Shown here: in pieces, positions 1 through 8,572 of the stretch | Layout of the letters: each line of letters opens with the position of its first letter | Position numbering within the stretch: the first letter of the stretch is position 1 | Source: an uncultured Caryophanales bacterium | Lineage (GTDB): Bacteria; Bacillota_I; Bacilli_A; RF39; UBA660 | Reading direction: 5' to 3' | NCBI GenBank assembly: GCA_947168625.1 | Contig: CAMVMQ010000006.1 | Span: 1-27,679 of the forward strand | DNA length: 27,679 nt | Translations under genes and position numbers: made by a program | Notes under the pieces: model-generated | What the model was told of the DNA's origin: nothing | Databases searched by the model: none | Seen by the model: only the letters and a program-made list of their open reading frames with translations

Positions 1-42
1 CTATCTCTTGCCGATTATTATAACATAATTATTTCATATTTG

Positions 43-1842
43 CTACATAAACTTGCCAATTTTTTCCAAAACTTTCTCTTTACTTATTGGTTTTAATATA
101 AAATCTGCAAAACCATATTTCAAATAATCATCATTATATTCATAATCACTATTCTTTGTTAGCAATATAACTTTTGAATTAAAATATCTAATTTCATTTA
201 ATTTTTTCATTATTGTCTTTCCATCTAATGGACTCATTTCCTCATCTAGTAATATCAAATCATATTTTTCCTTACTCCTAATTCTTTCAAGACACTCTTT
301 ACCAAAACTAACAATATCAAGTTCTACACTAGTATTAGCCATGACTTTTTTTGCTATTTTCTGACTAGCTTTGTTATCATCGACTAATAATATTCTCCAT
401 TTTTTTATATCATTGTTATATCTGTCTAAGTTCTGCTCTTTTTGATATATTTTCTGGTCTAATATTATTTTGAATGTAGTTCCTTTACCATAAGTACTAT
501 TTGGAACTATCGTTCCACCCATTAAAGTAATTAATTTTTTTGCATTGTATAAATTGCTATTTAAATTAGTACTTTCTTTATCTTCTTTTCTAGTATTCAT
601 TATTCTATTCAAATCTTCTGCCTTCATTCCACTACCAGAATCTTCAATAGTTATGACTAACCTTACAATATCATTTTTAGTTACTGTATTTACATTTAAT
701 TCTACATAACCTTTATCAGTATATTTATAACAATTATCTAAAATAATATCTAATACTTTCTTCAAGTTAACACTATCCCCATATAAAAACTCTGGTAAAG
801 ATAAATCAATATTATTTCTAAATGATAGTCCTTTTTCTTCACATTTATTTTTATATGAAGTGATTAATTGTTTTATTAATAATTTAATATTATATTTTTC
901 ATTATAAACTTTTATACTAGCACTATCAATAGCAGATACATCTAAAACTTCATTAGCTATAACAGAAAATTTTGATGTACTTCCTTTAATGTTTCTTGCT
1001 TCGTTATTAATAAATTCGACATCTATTTTTTTATGATCTGTTTCATCTAATATAGCATCAGCACTATTATCTATCTCCCTAGTTATTCCTCTTATTTCAT
1101 TGGTCATGTTATATAGGAATAATGTTTTTTCTTCGTTGGCATTATCTGATATTTCTTTAGCCTTATTTACTTCTTCTAATAATTTCATATCAGGATTTTC
1201 AATTGTAAAATACATAACCAATAAAACTAATGAGAAAACATTAGAACTTAAATTTAACAAAGGATCAACTAATCTAATTATCATCATTGCTGTCATCAAA
1301 AACATCAATATAAAAAATGGTATATATTTCTTTTTTGATGAAGATTTTCTAAAATTAAATATCGAGATAATAAACATTCCAACCAAATATAATGCACACC
1401 CAAAATACAACACATTTGATGAAGTTCCAAATGAATTAGTTAAATTATCTTTATAATATAATTCAATTGGTGAGCAAAATATAACTGTAATCAATATTAT
1501 ATCTAAAACAAAAATTATACTTTTCTTTAGTTCATTCTTTTCTTTAACACTTATTTTGTATATATATACAAACAAAAATGTAAGCCATATAATATATACA
1601 CTATATAGAACTTTGTTTAGTACCTTAAAAACCCAAAAGTTTTCTGGAGTATAAAACAAGTTAACTAATAAATTTGTAGAAAACATTAAATTTGATTCAA
1701 TTAAACCACAAACTAATAATTTTGCATAAATTGAATTGTCAAGATTCTTTATTTTTCTCTTACTAAAAAATAAAAATACTAAAACAACATTTACTACTAA
1801 TGAGCAAAACGGAAAATATAAATTTACATATTTAGATATCAT
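43..1842 (-). CDS. Hybrid histidine-kinase-like membrane protein with receiver domain, phospho-acceptor His replaced by Asn
   Basis: 599 residues. About seven hydrophobic segments fill residues 8-215, forming a membrane sensor region. A dimerisation helix follows at 235-300, an HATPase_c domain at about 350-462 and a response-regulator receiver at 483-597. The N-box (LDNCYKYT, 368-375), the G1 box (DSGSG, 401-405) and the G2-like GKGTTF (452-457) are present. The receiver keeps D488/D489, D533, T562 and K584. The H-box, normally NMSHEIRTP, reads NMTNEIRG at 245-252, so the phospho-accepting histidine is an asparagine (N248). Established knowledge: hybrid kinases pass phosphate from H to D. 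Inference: this one cannot autophosphorylate in the usual way, and may be a pseudokinase or ATP sensor whose receiver is charged by another protein. It starts 15 bases after the preceding acyltransferase gene with its own GAAGGAG site, so the two are probably cotranscribed. Confidence 0.85.
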   Translation of the reverse strand: MISKYVNLYFPFCSLVVNVVLVFLFFSKRKIKNLDNSIYAKLLVCGLIESNLMFSTNLLVNLFYTPENFWVFKVLNKVLYSVYIIWLTFLFVYIYKISVKEKNELKKSIIFVLDIILITVIFCSPIELYYKDNLTNSFGTSSNVLYFGCALYLVGMFIISIFNFRKSSSKKKYIPFFILMFLMTAMMIIRLVDPLLNLSSNVFSLVLLVMYFTIENPDMKLLEEVNKAKEISDNANEEKTLFLYNMTNEIRGITREIDNSADAILDETDHKKIDVEFINNEARNIKGSTSKFSVIANEVLDVSAIDSASIKVYNEKYNIKLLIKQLITSYKNKCEEKGLSFRNNIDLSLPEFLYGDSVNLKKVLDIILDNCYKYTDKGYVELNVNTVTKNDIVRLVITIEDSGSGMKAEDLNRIMNTRKEDKESTNLNSNLYNAKKLITLMGGTIVPNSTYGKGTTFKIILDQKIYQKEQNLDRYNNDIKKWRILLVDDNKASQKIAKKVMANTSVELDIVSFGKECLERIRSKEKYDLILLDEEMSPLDGKTIMKKLNEIRYFNSKVILLTKNSDYEYNDDYLKYGFADFILKPISKEKVLEKIGKFM

Positions 1843-1857
1843 AAATTGTACTCCTTC

Positions 1858-2844
1858 TTAATTCTTTTTTAATCTTTTTGTATGTATTTCATTCAACCTT
1901 CTAACATATTCAGTAGGCAACAAATCACCATTTTCATTAAAATCAACATCATTCACATGATGAAATAAATAAAAATCACTATCAGCATGAAGAACTTGTT
2001 TTCTTTCTTCGTATATATCATTCTTTGGAATTTTCCAATCATTAATTCTAGCTCTTATATAATCAATATACAGTTGATTGGTTATTGAGTTTCTATCATA
2101 AACTCCTTTTTCTTCTAAAAGCCTCCATTTTAAAGTAGAAAATATTTCATCAAATGCTTCTAATCTTTCAAATCTATCATCAAATATAGATACATAGACT
2201 GGCTTTCCGAACATTATGTGAACAGATTCAACATGTGATTTACCATCTAATTTTGATTGATCATAAGTGTATTCTTGAACAACAGGTATTATTGGTGCCC
2301 CAGTAATTCTTGCCACATCTACCATGCCAATATAAAGTGGAAGATGTAATTTGTTAGGACTACAATTCCATGTTGCTTCTGGATACAAATTTACACTTCT
2401 TCCTTTTAAAACTGCCTTAGACATTTCTAATTTAGAATTAAATCTACTATTTTTGTCATCACGATTAACAAAAAACACTCCATTTATATTTAATAGCATT
2501 TTTAATATCATACTTATATTTGAAGCATTAAGTGTTAATATATGTTCTGGGCAAGCATAAATACTATTTATTATATCGTTAAAATCTTGATGACTACTCG
2601 CATAGATAACAGGACTATCTGGGATATTATCTAAACCATCAATTTTAATATCATATTTAATAATAACATTCAATATTTTTTTAATCATTACATTTATTTT
2701 TTCTCTAGTTGCAATTCCAAGTTTACTAAAATTAGAATATGGTTGCGATACTAAATATTCCCTCAATTCAGCATAATATTTTATCAATTCTTTTTTCGTA
2801 AGTTTTTTTTCTTCTTCATACGATAATAACTTTATTTGCTCCAT
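1858..2844 (-). CDS. PlsC-type (lysophospholipid/1-acylglycerol-phosphate) acyltransferase
   Basis: 328 residues. The acyltransferase signature HX4D is present as HQDFND in the context ASSHQDFNDI (about residues 88-97). The second motif, usually FPEGTR, appears as YPEATWN (about 154-160). Family knowledge: PlsC-like enzymes move a fatty acyl group from acyl-ACP, acyl-phosphate or acyl-CoA to lysophosphatidate or related acceptors at the inner membrane face. No clear transmembrane segment is seen, so it would be peripheral. The N-terminus (first ~80 residues) and the C-terminal ~90 charged residues go beyond the core domain. The start is supported by GGGGGAG two bases before ATG. A leader of about 200 bases with a strong stem-loop lies upstream. 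The G-to-A change in the second motif may alter the acceptor, which cannot be predicted here. Confidence 0.8.
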   Translation of the reverse strand: MEQIKLLSYEEEKKLTKKELIKYYAELREYLVSQPYSNFSKLGIATREKINVMIKKILNVIIKYDIKIDGLDNIPDSPVIYASSHQDFNDIINSIYACPEHILTLNASNISMILKMLLNINGVFFVNRDDKNSRFNSKLEMSKAVLKGRSVNLYPEATWNCSPNKLHLPLYIGMVDVARITGAPIIPVVQEYTYDQSKLDGKSHVESVHIMFGKPVYVSIFDDRFERLEAFDEIFSTLKWRLLEEKGVYDRNSITNQLYIDYIRARINDWKIPKNDIYEERKQVLHADSDFYLFHHVNDVDFNENGDLLPTEYVRRLNEIHTKRLKKN

Positions 2845-2969
2845 AACTCCCCCAATAAAATATTATTATTTTATATTACAAATACTATATATAACGCATT
2901 TGCATGATAAATAAATAATTTGTTTAGTTAAACTTTTATAAGTAAACCTTTTGTTTATATAATCTATCC

Positions 2970-3043
2970 GAGTGATACAATTTTATATAATTTATCCACA
3001 GGGGTGTGGTTATTTGAAATACAGTACATTACTTGTATCACTC
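2970..3043 (-). promoter_or_regulatory. Stem-loop leader of the PlsC-like gene, containing an exact DnaA-box sequence
   Basis: An 11-bp perfect inverted repeat (GAGTGATACAA at 2970-2980, TTGTATCACTC at 3033-3043) encloses a second hairpin, CCACA-GGGG-TGTGG (2996-3009). The enclosed arm reads TTATCCACA (2992-3000), identical to the DnaA-box consensus. The element lies between the promoter at 3050-3055 and the acyltransferase start at 2844, so it would be in the 5' untranslated RNA. It could be an RNA regulator, a protein operator or a chance palindrome. There is no poly-U after it, so it is not a standard terminator. Confidence 0.5.
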
Positions 3044-3049
3044 AAATAA

Positions 3050-3079
3050 ATTATAACATAAAATGAAAAAAAGAAATAT
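3050..3079 (-). promoter_or_regulatory. Extended -10 promoter for the acyltransferase/kinase operon
   Basis: On the minus strand a TATAAT (complement of 3050-3055) is preceded by TG and one base (TGTTATAAT), an extended -10. A T-tract replaces a clear -35. The block is one of three similar ones in this region (also near 6078 and 6536). It also overlaps an A7/T7 weak hairpin that could end the preceding acyltransferase-3 transcript. Confidence 0.5.
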
Positions 3080-3145
3080 AGTTTTTTTATATTTCATTTT
3101 TTCTTTCAAATATTAATATCGTAACATTAAAATGTTCCAATTCCC

Positions 3146-4138
3146 TTATAAATATTTATTAATGAATTTATTCTTTTTTATTAAATTTATTATTAAGCAA
3201 GAAAACAAAAGAATAACAATTAATATTACTGGAATACCAATATACGAATTTATATTTTTATATGGAATATATTTCATAATTAGGTTTAATAATATTCCAT
3301 GTATCAAGTATATACCAAATGATAAGTATGACAATTTAGAGATTTTTGAATTTGATATATCTTTTATATTAAAATATATAAATATAAAACTTGCTATTGA
3401 TGAAACAATAATAAATAAATTGCTATATGTAAGTAATCCAGTAAAATGTTTATTATTATTTAATGAAACAATGTATGTAATAGTTATAATTATTATAAAT
3501 GATAACATTGTTATTAAAATCAAAAACCAATTTTTCTTTTTAAGTTCTATTTCTTTTGAATATTTCATTATTAAATAGCCAATAATAAAATACCCTAAAT
3601 AATATGTTCCATCAATTATTGGTATTCTGAAGTAATCACTAATACCAATATACTTTAATACCCCATTAAAAGAAATCCATAAAATTACAAATAATTTATC
3701 TTCCCTAACTCCCATATTATCAATCATACATTTAACAAAAGGTAGCGATATGTAAATCCCTATTATTGCATACATAAACCATAAAAGTTTTCTTTCTGGT
3801 TTATATAACAAACTAACAACATCAATACTTTTGTTCATAAAGCATGTATCCCATACAATGTATATGATAGTAATAACAGTTAATATAATTATTCTTCTTT
3901 TTATTCTTAATCTATTTTTATCTTTATCATATTTTTTACTTAATAAAGTTGCACCACTTATCATAAAGAAAATAGGAACACTAATTCTTGAAATTGCATT
4001 AAAAATTAATGCTCCTAAATATGATGCTTTGCTAATATCAGAGTATGATCTACAATAATAGTTTGCTATATGAATTATAATAACCATTATCATTGACATT
4101 ACTCTTAATAAATCTAATTTGTTGTTTCTATAACTCAT
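3146..4138 (-). CDS. Acyltransferase-3 (OafA/WecH-type) integral membrane acyltransferase
   Basis: 330 residues with about ten hydrophobic segments over the whole length. The N-terminus has the family hallmark of a basic DLLR segment followed by a helix ending in IIHIANYY (residues 8-29). This matches the conserved R and H of acyltransferase-3 proteins. Family knowledge: these proteins O-acetylate or O-acylate cell-surface carbohydrates such as peptidoglycan, teichoic acid and O-antigen from the membrane. The length is typical for the membrane-only form, with no fused SGNH domain. The start codon overlaps the stop of the upstream regulator (TAATG), so translation is coupled. Inference: the regulator/enzyme pair modifies the cell surface, which for a prophage could be superinfection exclusion. 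The host substrate cannot be read from sequence. Confidence 0.8.
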   Translation of the reverse strand: MSYRNNKLDLLRVMSMIMVIIIHIANYYCRSYSDISKASYLGALIFNAISRISVPIFFMISGATLLSKKYDKDKNRLRIKRRIIILTVITIIYIVWDTCFMNKSIDVVSLLYKPERKLLWFMYAIIGIYISLPFVKCMIDNMGVREDKLFVILWISFNGVLKYIGISDYFRIPIIDGTYYLGYFIIGYLIMKYSKEIELKKKNWFLILITMLSFIIIITITYIVSLNNNKHFTGLLTYSNLFIIVSSIASFIFIYFNIKDISNSKISKLSYLSFGIYLIHGILLNLIMKYIPYKNINSYIGIPVILIVILLFSCLIINLIKKNKFINKYL

Positions 4139-5019
4139 TATCTATCAGGAGTTAAATCTTGTTCTAAATCACTAGCTGAAACTTTTTTTATTTTAAATAA
4201 ATTAAAATTCTTAGTTATAAATTCATCATTTACTAATTTTTTTGAAATTTTTTCTTTCCAAACATCTTCATCAAGTAATTCATCAAATGAAGAAATTACT
4301 AATTCATTTAATAAAGTTTCTTTAGAAATTGTATAACTATTATCAGTAAATCTAATTTTAATAGTATCGGTATCTGAAACAGTTGTAAAAATGACTAGAA
4401 CATTATTTATCATCGCACGATTAACATATATTTTATCATTATATGCTTTAACAACTTCTTTATAAGTTACATCATAATCTATTTCGATTTCATTTGCTTT
4501 AGTTCGGAAAGTTCTTTCTTTCCATTTTAAAGGTAATTTCAATATAATTAATTCTAATTTTTCTTGATTCTCATCACTAATAGTTGTTTTATAATCTGAA
4601 TAATAATTTATACTATGTATTTCATCTCTATCTATTATTCCAGATAATTGTCTATCATTATTAATACTAAATATAGTAATCATACCTATAACTACAATTA
4701 TAAAAATTGAAATTGAACTAATTATAATATACTTTTTCTTTTTTCTATTCAATTCATTATTAGAATAATTAATAGTATTCTTTAATGTTTCTTCAACTTC
4801 TTCTTTATTCACTTTTTCACCTCTTAATAAATCATATAAACTAATATTTAATGTTTCTGTAAGTGGTATTAAAACAGATATATCTGGAAAGCATAAGCCT
4901 CGTTCCCATTTGCTTACGGCTTTATCTGATACAAATAATTTATCTGCTAAATCTTTTTGTGTCATTTTTAGTTTTTTTCTAGCATCAGAAATTATCATAC
5001 CTGTTTTCATTGGATCCAT
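4138..5019 (-). CDS. Membrane-anchored XRE-family transcriptional regulator
   Basis: 293 residues. The N-terminal XRE/Cro helix-turn-helix spans about residues 8-62, with recognition region KLFVSDKAVSKWERG. It is followed by a lysine-rich linker, one transmembrane helix at about 98-118, and a ~175-residue extracytoplasmic domain I do not recognise. This build, an HTH plus a membrane anchor, is common in low-GC Gram-positive chromosomes. Inference: a membrane signal sensed outside changes DNA binding inside. It is the first gene of a two-gene unit with the acyltransferase-3 protein. The start is set by AAGGAGGG shortly before ATG. Repeats just upstream (5079-5112) may be its own operator. Confidence 0.8.
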   Translation of the reverse strand: MDPMKTGMIISDARKKLKMTQKDLADKLFVSDKAVSKWERGLCFPDISVLIPLTETLNISLYDLLRGEKVNKEEVEETLKNTINYSNNELNRKKKKYIIISSISIFIIVVIGMITIFSINNDRQLSGIIDRDEIHSINYYSDYKTTISDENQEKLELIILKLPLKWKERTFRTKANEIEIDYDVTYKEVVKAYNDKIYVNRAMINNVLVIFTTVSDTDTIKIRFTDNSYTISKETLLNELVISSFDELLDEDVWKEKISKKLVNDEFITKNFNLFKIKKVSASDLEQDLTPDR

Positions 5020-5078
5020 ATTTTTCCCTCCTTACATCTACAATTTTATCATCAAAAAAATGAATAGTAAACCGACCT

Positions 5079-5112
5079 GTGGTTTAGTTGTAGTTTTCTA
5101 CCACTGGTTTAG
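5079..5112. promoter_or_regulatory. Repeat cluster upstream of the XRE gene, candidate operator
   Basis: TGGTTTAG occurs at 5080-5087 and again at 5105-5112. Between them GTAG-TTTT-CTAC (5090-5101) forms a small inverted repeat, with an outer GTGG/CCAC pair (5079-5082, 5101-5104). The cluster sits between a terminator and the regulator start, where an autoregulatory operator would be expected. Function is inferred only from position. Confidence 0.4.
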
Positions 5113-5134
5113 AAGTCATATATATATTCTACCA

Positions 5135-5161
5135 CAAAAATAGCAGATTTTTCATCTGCTA
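5135..5161 (-). terminator. Rho-independent terminator after the 280-residue membrane protein gene
   Basis: On the minus strand an 8-bp stem TAGCAGAT/ATCTGCTA with a short A-rich loop is followed directly by TTTTT. It separates the gene ending at 5209 from the XRE operon. Confidence 0.8.
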
Positions 5162-5208
5162 CTTAATTCTAAATATCTTAATATTACAATAACTTAATAA
5201 TTTAAATA

Positions 5209-6051
5209 TTATTTAACCAAGTTCTTAATAACATTGAATGCATCTTCTGTTATTTCATAAATTCCATTTTTTTGTTCTTCAGCATAGTACTTGTTACCTT
5301 TTCTATATACATGAACTATTGCTTTAAAAATATCATTATCACTCTGTATCAACATATTTTCATCATTAAAGAAAGTTACTGTATATAATTCATCTGGATT
5401 TTCTGGTTCATTACTTTTACTTTTAACATTTGTTTTTAAATCTTTAAACAAATTATATATCTTATCTATAATATCTTTATCGCTATATTCAAAATAATTT
5501 TCATATTGTGAATAATTATCAATTGCTACTTTTATTATTTCTCTTCTGTCAAATAAATTTGGTTTTATACTTCCATCGTTTGATGTTGTATATGGTCCGC
5601 CCTGTTTAAATACAATATACTTTGAATCATAAATATTCTCTCTAAACCATTTTTGTTGTTCATCACTATTATCTATCAACTCAATAATAACAACTCTTTT
5701 TACTTCATCAATACCAACTGATGCAACATTATCAGTTACTACATTATTTAAACCATCAGATACTTTTTGTCTTATATTTCTTAATTTAGATAAAGTTACT
5801 TTTTCTTCATCAAATTTTATACCAGCACAGGTATATTTTGCACCTTTTACTTTTATCTGTGGTGCAGAAAATTCATGACAATTATATGTATCATAAAATA
5901 ATCCTCTATATATTAAATTAACAGAATCTCCATTATCTTCTTTAATGGCAAATAGTGGTCTATTGATTGTAAAAATACATATTAAATCAATTATGAAACA
6001 TAAAACGATTATTCCTATAACAATTAATGATATCTTAATACTTTTCTTCAT
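5209..6051 (-). CDS. Membrane-anchored extracytoplasmic protein of unknown function
   Basis: 280 residues. One hydrophobic helix at about residues 7-29 follows a KK start (signal anchor or uncleaved signal). The rest is soluble and mixed alpha/beta in character. Two cysteines (about C58 and C75, in YNCHE and KYTCAG) could pair outside the membrane. I do not recognise a family with certainty. Short N-terminal segments (FAIKEDNG, YRGLFYDTYNC) resemble those of small uncharacterised Firmicutes membrane proteins. It is a single-gene unit: it has its own extended -10 promoter (6078-6083), a good TAGGAGTG site and a strong terminator downstream. It could be host or cargo. Confidence 0.65.
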   Translation of the reverse strand: MKKSIKISLIVIGIIVLCFIIDLICIFTINRPLFAIKEDNGDSVNLIYRGLFYDTYNCHEFSAPQIKVKGAKYTCAGIKFDEEKVTLSKLRNIRQKVSDGLNNVVTDNVASVGIDEVKRVVIIELIDNSDEQQKWFRENIYDSKYIVFKQGGPYTTSNDGSIKPNLFDRREIIKVAIDNYSQYENYFEYSDKDIIDKIYNLFKDLKTNVKSKSNEPENPDELYTVTFFNDENMLIQSDNDIFKAIVHVYRKGNKYYAEEQKNGIYEITEDAFNVIKNLVK

Positions 6052-6077
6052 AGCTTAACACTCCTAACTTCATCTTC

Positions 6078-6108
6078 ATTATATCATACAAAAGAAAAAA
6101 AGAATATA
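6078..6108 (-). promoter_or_regulatory. Extended -10 promoter for the 280-residue membrane protein gene
   Basis: The minus strand has TGATATAAT (-10 at 6078-6083) after a long T-tract that replaces the -35. It matches the blocks near 3050 and 6536. Confidence 0.5.
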
Positions 6109-6141
6109 TTTTTTTTCATAACTTCTCCTCATATAATATAG

Positions 6142-6501
6142 TTACTTTTTGATTTTATAACCCATTTGTTTTAAAAAAGATTTGATTTCTTCTTTTGAAC
6201 ATCCTTTGCCTTTCTGTAAAAAATATTCATCACTCCACTCAAACTTTTTTTTATTTCCATCTAAGACAACATTCTTCTCAGCATTTTGCTCAAAAGATTG
6301 TAAAAATATTGGATCATTAGTTTCTATTTCCATATAACATGCAACTGCTTTATCTTCTTTAAAAACATACTTGCATCTTTTGATAAATTGCTTACGATAA
6401 CCTATAAGTTCAGCTTCCAATTCATCTTTTGAGAGAATTTTTTTTCTTTTTTTACTTTTAACTATAATTGGTTCTATTTTCGTTAAACGATTCTTAAACA
6501 T
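6142..6501 (-). CDS. Small basic protein of unknown function downstream of terminase
   Basis: 119 residues, rich in lysine, with a charged N-terminus (KKRKK near residues 18-22) and no membrane segment. The C-terminal SKEEIKSFLKQMGYKIKK looks like a short helical segment. I do not recognise a family. It lies where a phage portal gene would usually follow the large terminase, but is far too short and shows no portal features. A promoter-like TGATAAAAT (complement of 6536-6544) lies upstream, so it may be a separate unit from the terminase operon. Confidence 0.5.
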   Translation of the reverse strand: MFKNRLTKIEPIIVKSKKRKKILSKDELEAELIGYRKQFIKRCKYVFKEDKAVACYMEIETNDPIFLQSFEQNAEKNVVLDGNKKKFEWSDEYFLQKGKGCSKEEIKSFLKQMGYKIKK

Positions 6502-6535
6502 TTTTTACTTTCTTTCACCTTTTTCTTTCAATATT

Positions 6536-6572
6536 ATTTTATCATATAAAAGAAAAAAAGAACATAGTTTTT
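6536..6572 (-). promoter_or_regulatory. Combined weak terminator/promoter block after the terminase gene
   Basis: Directly after the terminase stop the minus strand has an A7-loop-T7 hairpin (6549-6572) ending in a U tract, then TGATAAAAT with the TAAAAT at 6536-6541. The first part could end terminase transcription and the second could start the 6142-6501 gene. The same arrangement occurs near 6078-6118 and 3050-3090. Confidence 0.45.
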
Positions 6573-8354
6573 TTATATTCCTAATTCTTTTCTATCAATT
6601 GGTATTGGTTTAGGTAGAATTCCTTTACCTATTATTGTCTCTGCTGTAAATAAAGCTAGACTATCAGGAGCATCATCATGTTTATTTGGATAATCAAATG
6701 AATATGTAACAAAATCTCTCATAAAGTTTTGATAATCTGTTTTTGGTCTTATTTTATCTTTTGATAAGAAATATATATTATTCTTAATATGACCTCTCAT
6801 ATCTTTTATTCTTTGCTCTTTATTCTTAACATTATATTTTTCTCTAATAATACAATAGTCAAAACCCTTTTCTTTTAATTTAGCATCTAATACTTGTTTT
6901 AAACTTGTATCGGTATTATTTTCAATTACAAAATCTATTATTTTATGTTCTATTATTTTATCTACTATTTCATCATATAATTCACTTATTGCTTCTCTTT
7001 TAAAGATACAATCAATAAAATAATATTTACCATTATTTCCTTTTCTAAATATTGGCATAGCAACATTATCTTTACCTCTTCTTGATGGATCTAAAGCACC
7101 AAAGCAGTATTCATCACAATCAATTTCACCTGTCTCTGTTCTAGGAAGTGTCTCATAAGTATTAAGTAGTTCATAAGCAAATTCTAGTCCAGTAGGTGCA
7201 ATTGGCTCTTGCTGATATACACATGAGAATAAATATTCATCAGTAGTATCTCTTATTTCTCTTGCTTCTTCAGTTGTATATATTTCTTCACAAGTGCTTT
7301 CATCATTTTCATCTAGTAGTGGCACTTTTATTAATATAGTACTACCATCTTCACTTTCCCAAAGATATGGATAATCTTTACTAGGAATTAGTGGCGATAC
7401 TCTTTCTCTATCTTCCTTTACTCTATTTAATATATCTTCAGGAGACCACATTGTTCCTAAAAATATATAAGTAGGATATTTACCATCTTTTCTAGGAAAC
7501 CATTCTGTTTTCCACTTATTATAATAACTTCTATGAAGATTAGCATTAGTTGATTCTTCTGCACCTTTAGTCATATCATCAAATATTAGTTTCTTTGCTC
7601 TTACACCAGTAATAGCACCATCTCTAGTCCTAGAATAATGTGATGTTAAAACAGTCGCATTTTTTATTTTCCAGTCTGATTCTTTTTCTTTAACAAATGG
7701 CTTATTACCATATAATTTATATTGTGGAAAAATATCACTATATAACGGACTACTAATTAAGTCTTTAATACTTCTACTAAAACCTAATACTAACTCTTCA
7801 CTATAAGATATTCTAAGAGCAGAATTATTAATATCTTGTCCATATAACCATGCTGTAAAATAATTAGCACAAAAAGACTTACCAAAAGATGGTGGAAAAG
7901 AAGCAATTATATATCTTAAATTCGTATCATATACACATCTATTCAAAGCATATATAAATGGTTCTAACACTTTTCTTCTTTTAGCTAGAACTCTATCTAC
8001 TTTTTCAAATTCCATGTAATCAATAAAATGTTCTAAATTTCTTCTTCCACATATTGCATAAAGTCTTTTATAACAATTAAAAAAATCATTCATATTAGAG
8101 GTTTTACATTCTTCTAATATTTTTTCTAAGAGTGGTATATATTTATTGTTACATAAATCTACTGCACTTACTCTATCTATCTCTATATATTCATCTAAAA
8201 TATTAATAGCTTGCTTTATCCACTCTAACCTAAAATTATCATCTTTTTTCTTCTTTAAAAAATTATAAATATCAGTTAAAGTCTCTTTATATTTACTATT
8301 TTTTTCTGGCTCTTGCTTTGGTAAATTAATCTTATCTCCTACTTTATAAGCCAT
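6573..8354 (-). CDS. terL: Phage terminase, large subunit
   Basis: 593 residues. TerL is the packaging motor and nuclease that moves phage DNA into the procapsid and cuts it. The ATPase has an atypical Walker A (FPPSFGKS, 153-160) and a Walker B (LIFDD, 256-260). The adenine-binding/coupling region is around YIFLGTMWSPED (296-307). The RNase H-like nuclease domain starts at GALDPSRRGKDN (D422), continues with E478 in FVIENN and ends at KHDDAPDSLA (D560/D561). These acids are the expected metal ligands. The length is normal and no frameshift is seen, so it looks functional. Translation is coupled to the preceding 72-residue gene (TAATGG overlap). No portal, protease or capsid gene follows, which is unusual. 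Confidence 0.93.
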   Translation of the reverse strand: MAYKVGDKINLPKQEPEKNSKYKETLTDIYNFLKKKKDDNFRLEWIKQAINILDEYIEIDRVSAVDLCNNKYIPLLEKILEECKTSNMNDFFNCYKRLYAICGRRNLEHFIDYMEFEKVDRVLAKRRKVLEPFIYALNRCVYDTNLRYIIASFPPSFGKSFCANYFTAWLYGQDINNSALRISYSEELVLGFSRSIKDLISSPLYSDIFPQYKLYGNKPFVKEKESDWKIKNATVLTSHYSRTRDGAITGVRAKKLIFDDMTKGAEESTNANLHRSYYNKWKTEWFPRKDGKYPTYIFLGTMWSPEDILNRVKEDRERVSPLIPSKDYPYLWESEDGSTILIKVPLLDENDESTCEEIYTTEEAREIRDTTDEYLFSCVYQQEPIAPTGLEFAYELLNTYETLPRTETGEIDCDEYCFGALDPSRRGKDNVAMPIFRKGNNGKYYFIDCIFKREAISELYDEIVDKIIEHKIIDFVIENNTDTSLKQVLDAKLKEKGFDYCIIREKYNVKNKEQRIKDMRGHIKNNIYFLSKDKIRPKTDYQNFMRDFVTYSFDYPNKHDDAPDSLALFTAETIIGKGILPKPIPIDRKELGI

Positions 8355-8572
8355 TATTTTTTATTTGCTTTTTTCGGCATATATTTTTCTAATTCCCCCA
8401 CTAGTTCATTAACTGTTTTTCTAGCATTAACTAACTCTTCTTGCATTTTTCTATTTTCTTCTGCAAGTCTTTGACTTCTTTTATTTAATAACTTATTATT
8501 TTCTATTTGTATTTTTAAACTACTTTCTAATTTTTTTATCTTCTTAAAATTAAACATCTTATTTTGCCTCAT
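8354..8572 (-). CDS. Small coiled-coil protein before terL
   Basis: 72 residues, almost entirely predicted helix. Heptad-like spacing of L, I and V runs from about residue 12 to 62, with a basic tail (MPKKANKK). The ATG at 8572 has only a weak ribosome site. A second ATG five codons later (8557) has GAGG at a better distance and may be the true start. It overlaps both neighbours, so it belongs to the terminase operon. Function unknown. Its place just before terL could suit a packaging accessory, but a small terminase would normally have an HTH, which is absent. Confidence 0.55.
   Translation of the reverse strand: MRQNKMFNFKKIKKLESSLKIQIENNKLLNKRSQRLAEENRKMQEELVNARKTVNELVGELEKYMPKKANKK

Noticed and set aside
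2970..3043. Chromosomal replication origin because of the DnaA box
   Set aside because: Only one exact box, no cluster, and no dnaA/dnaN genes near.
3132..3578. Plus-strand ORF of 148 residues
   Set aside because: A shadow of the acyltransferase-3 gene on the other strand, hydrophobic only because of antisense composition.
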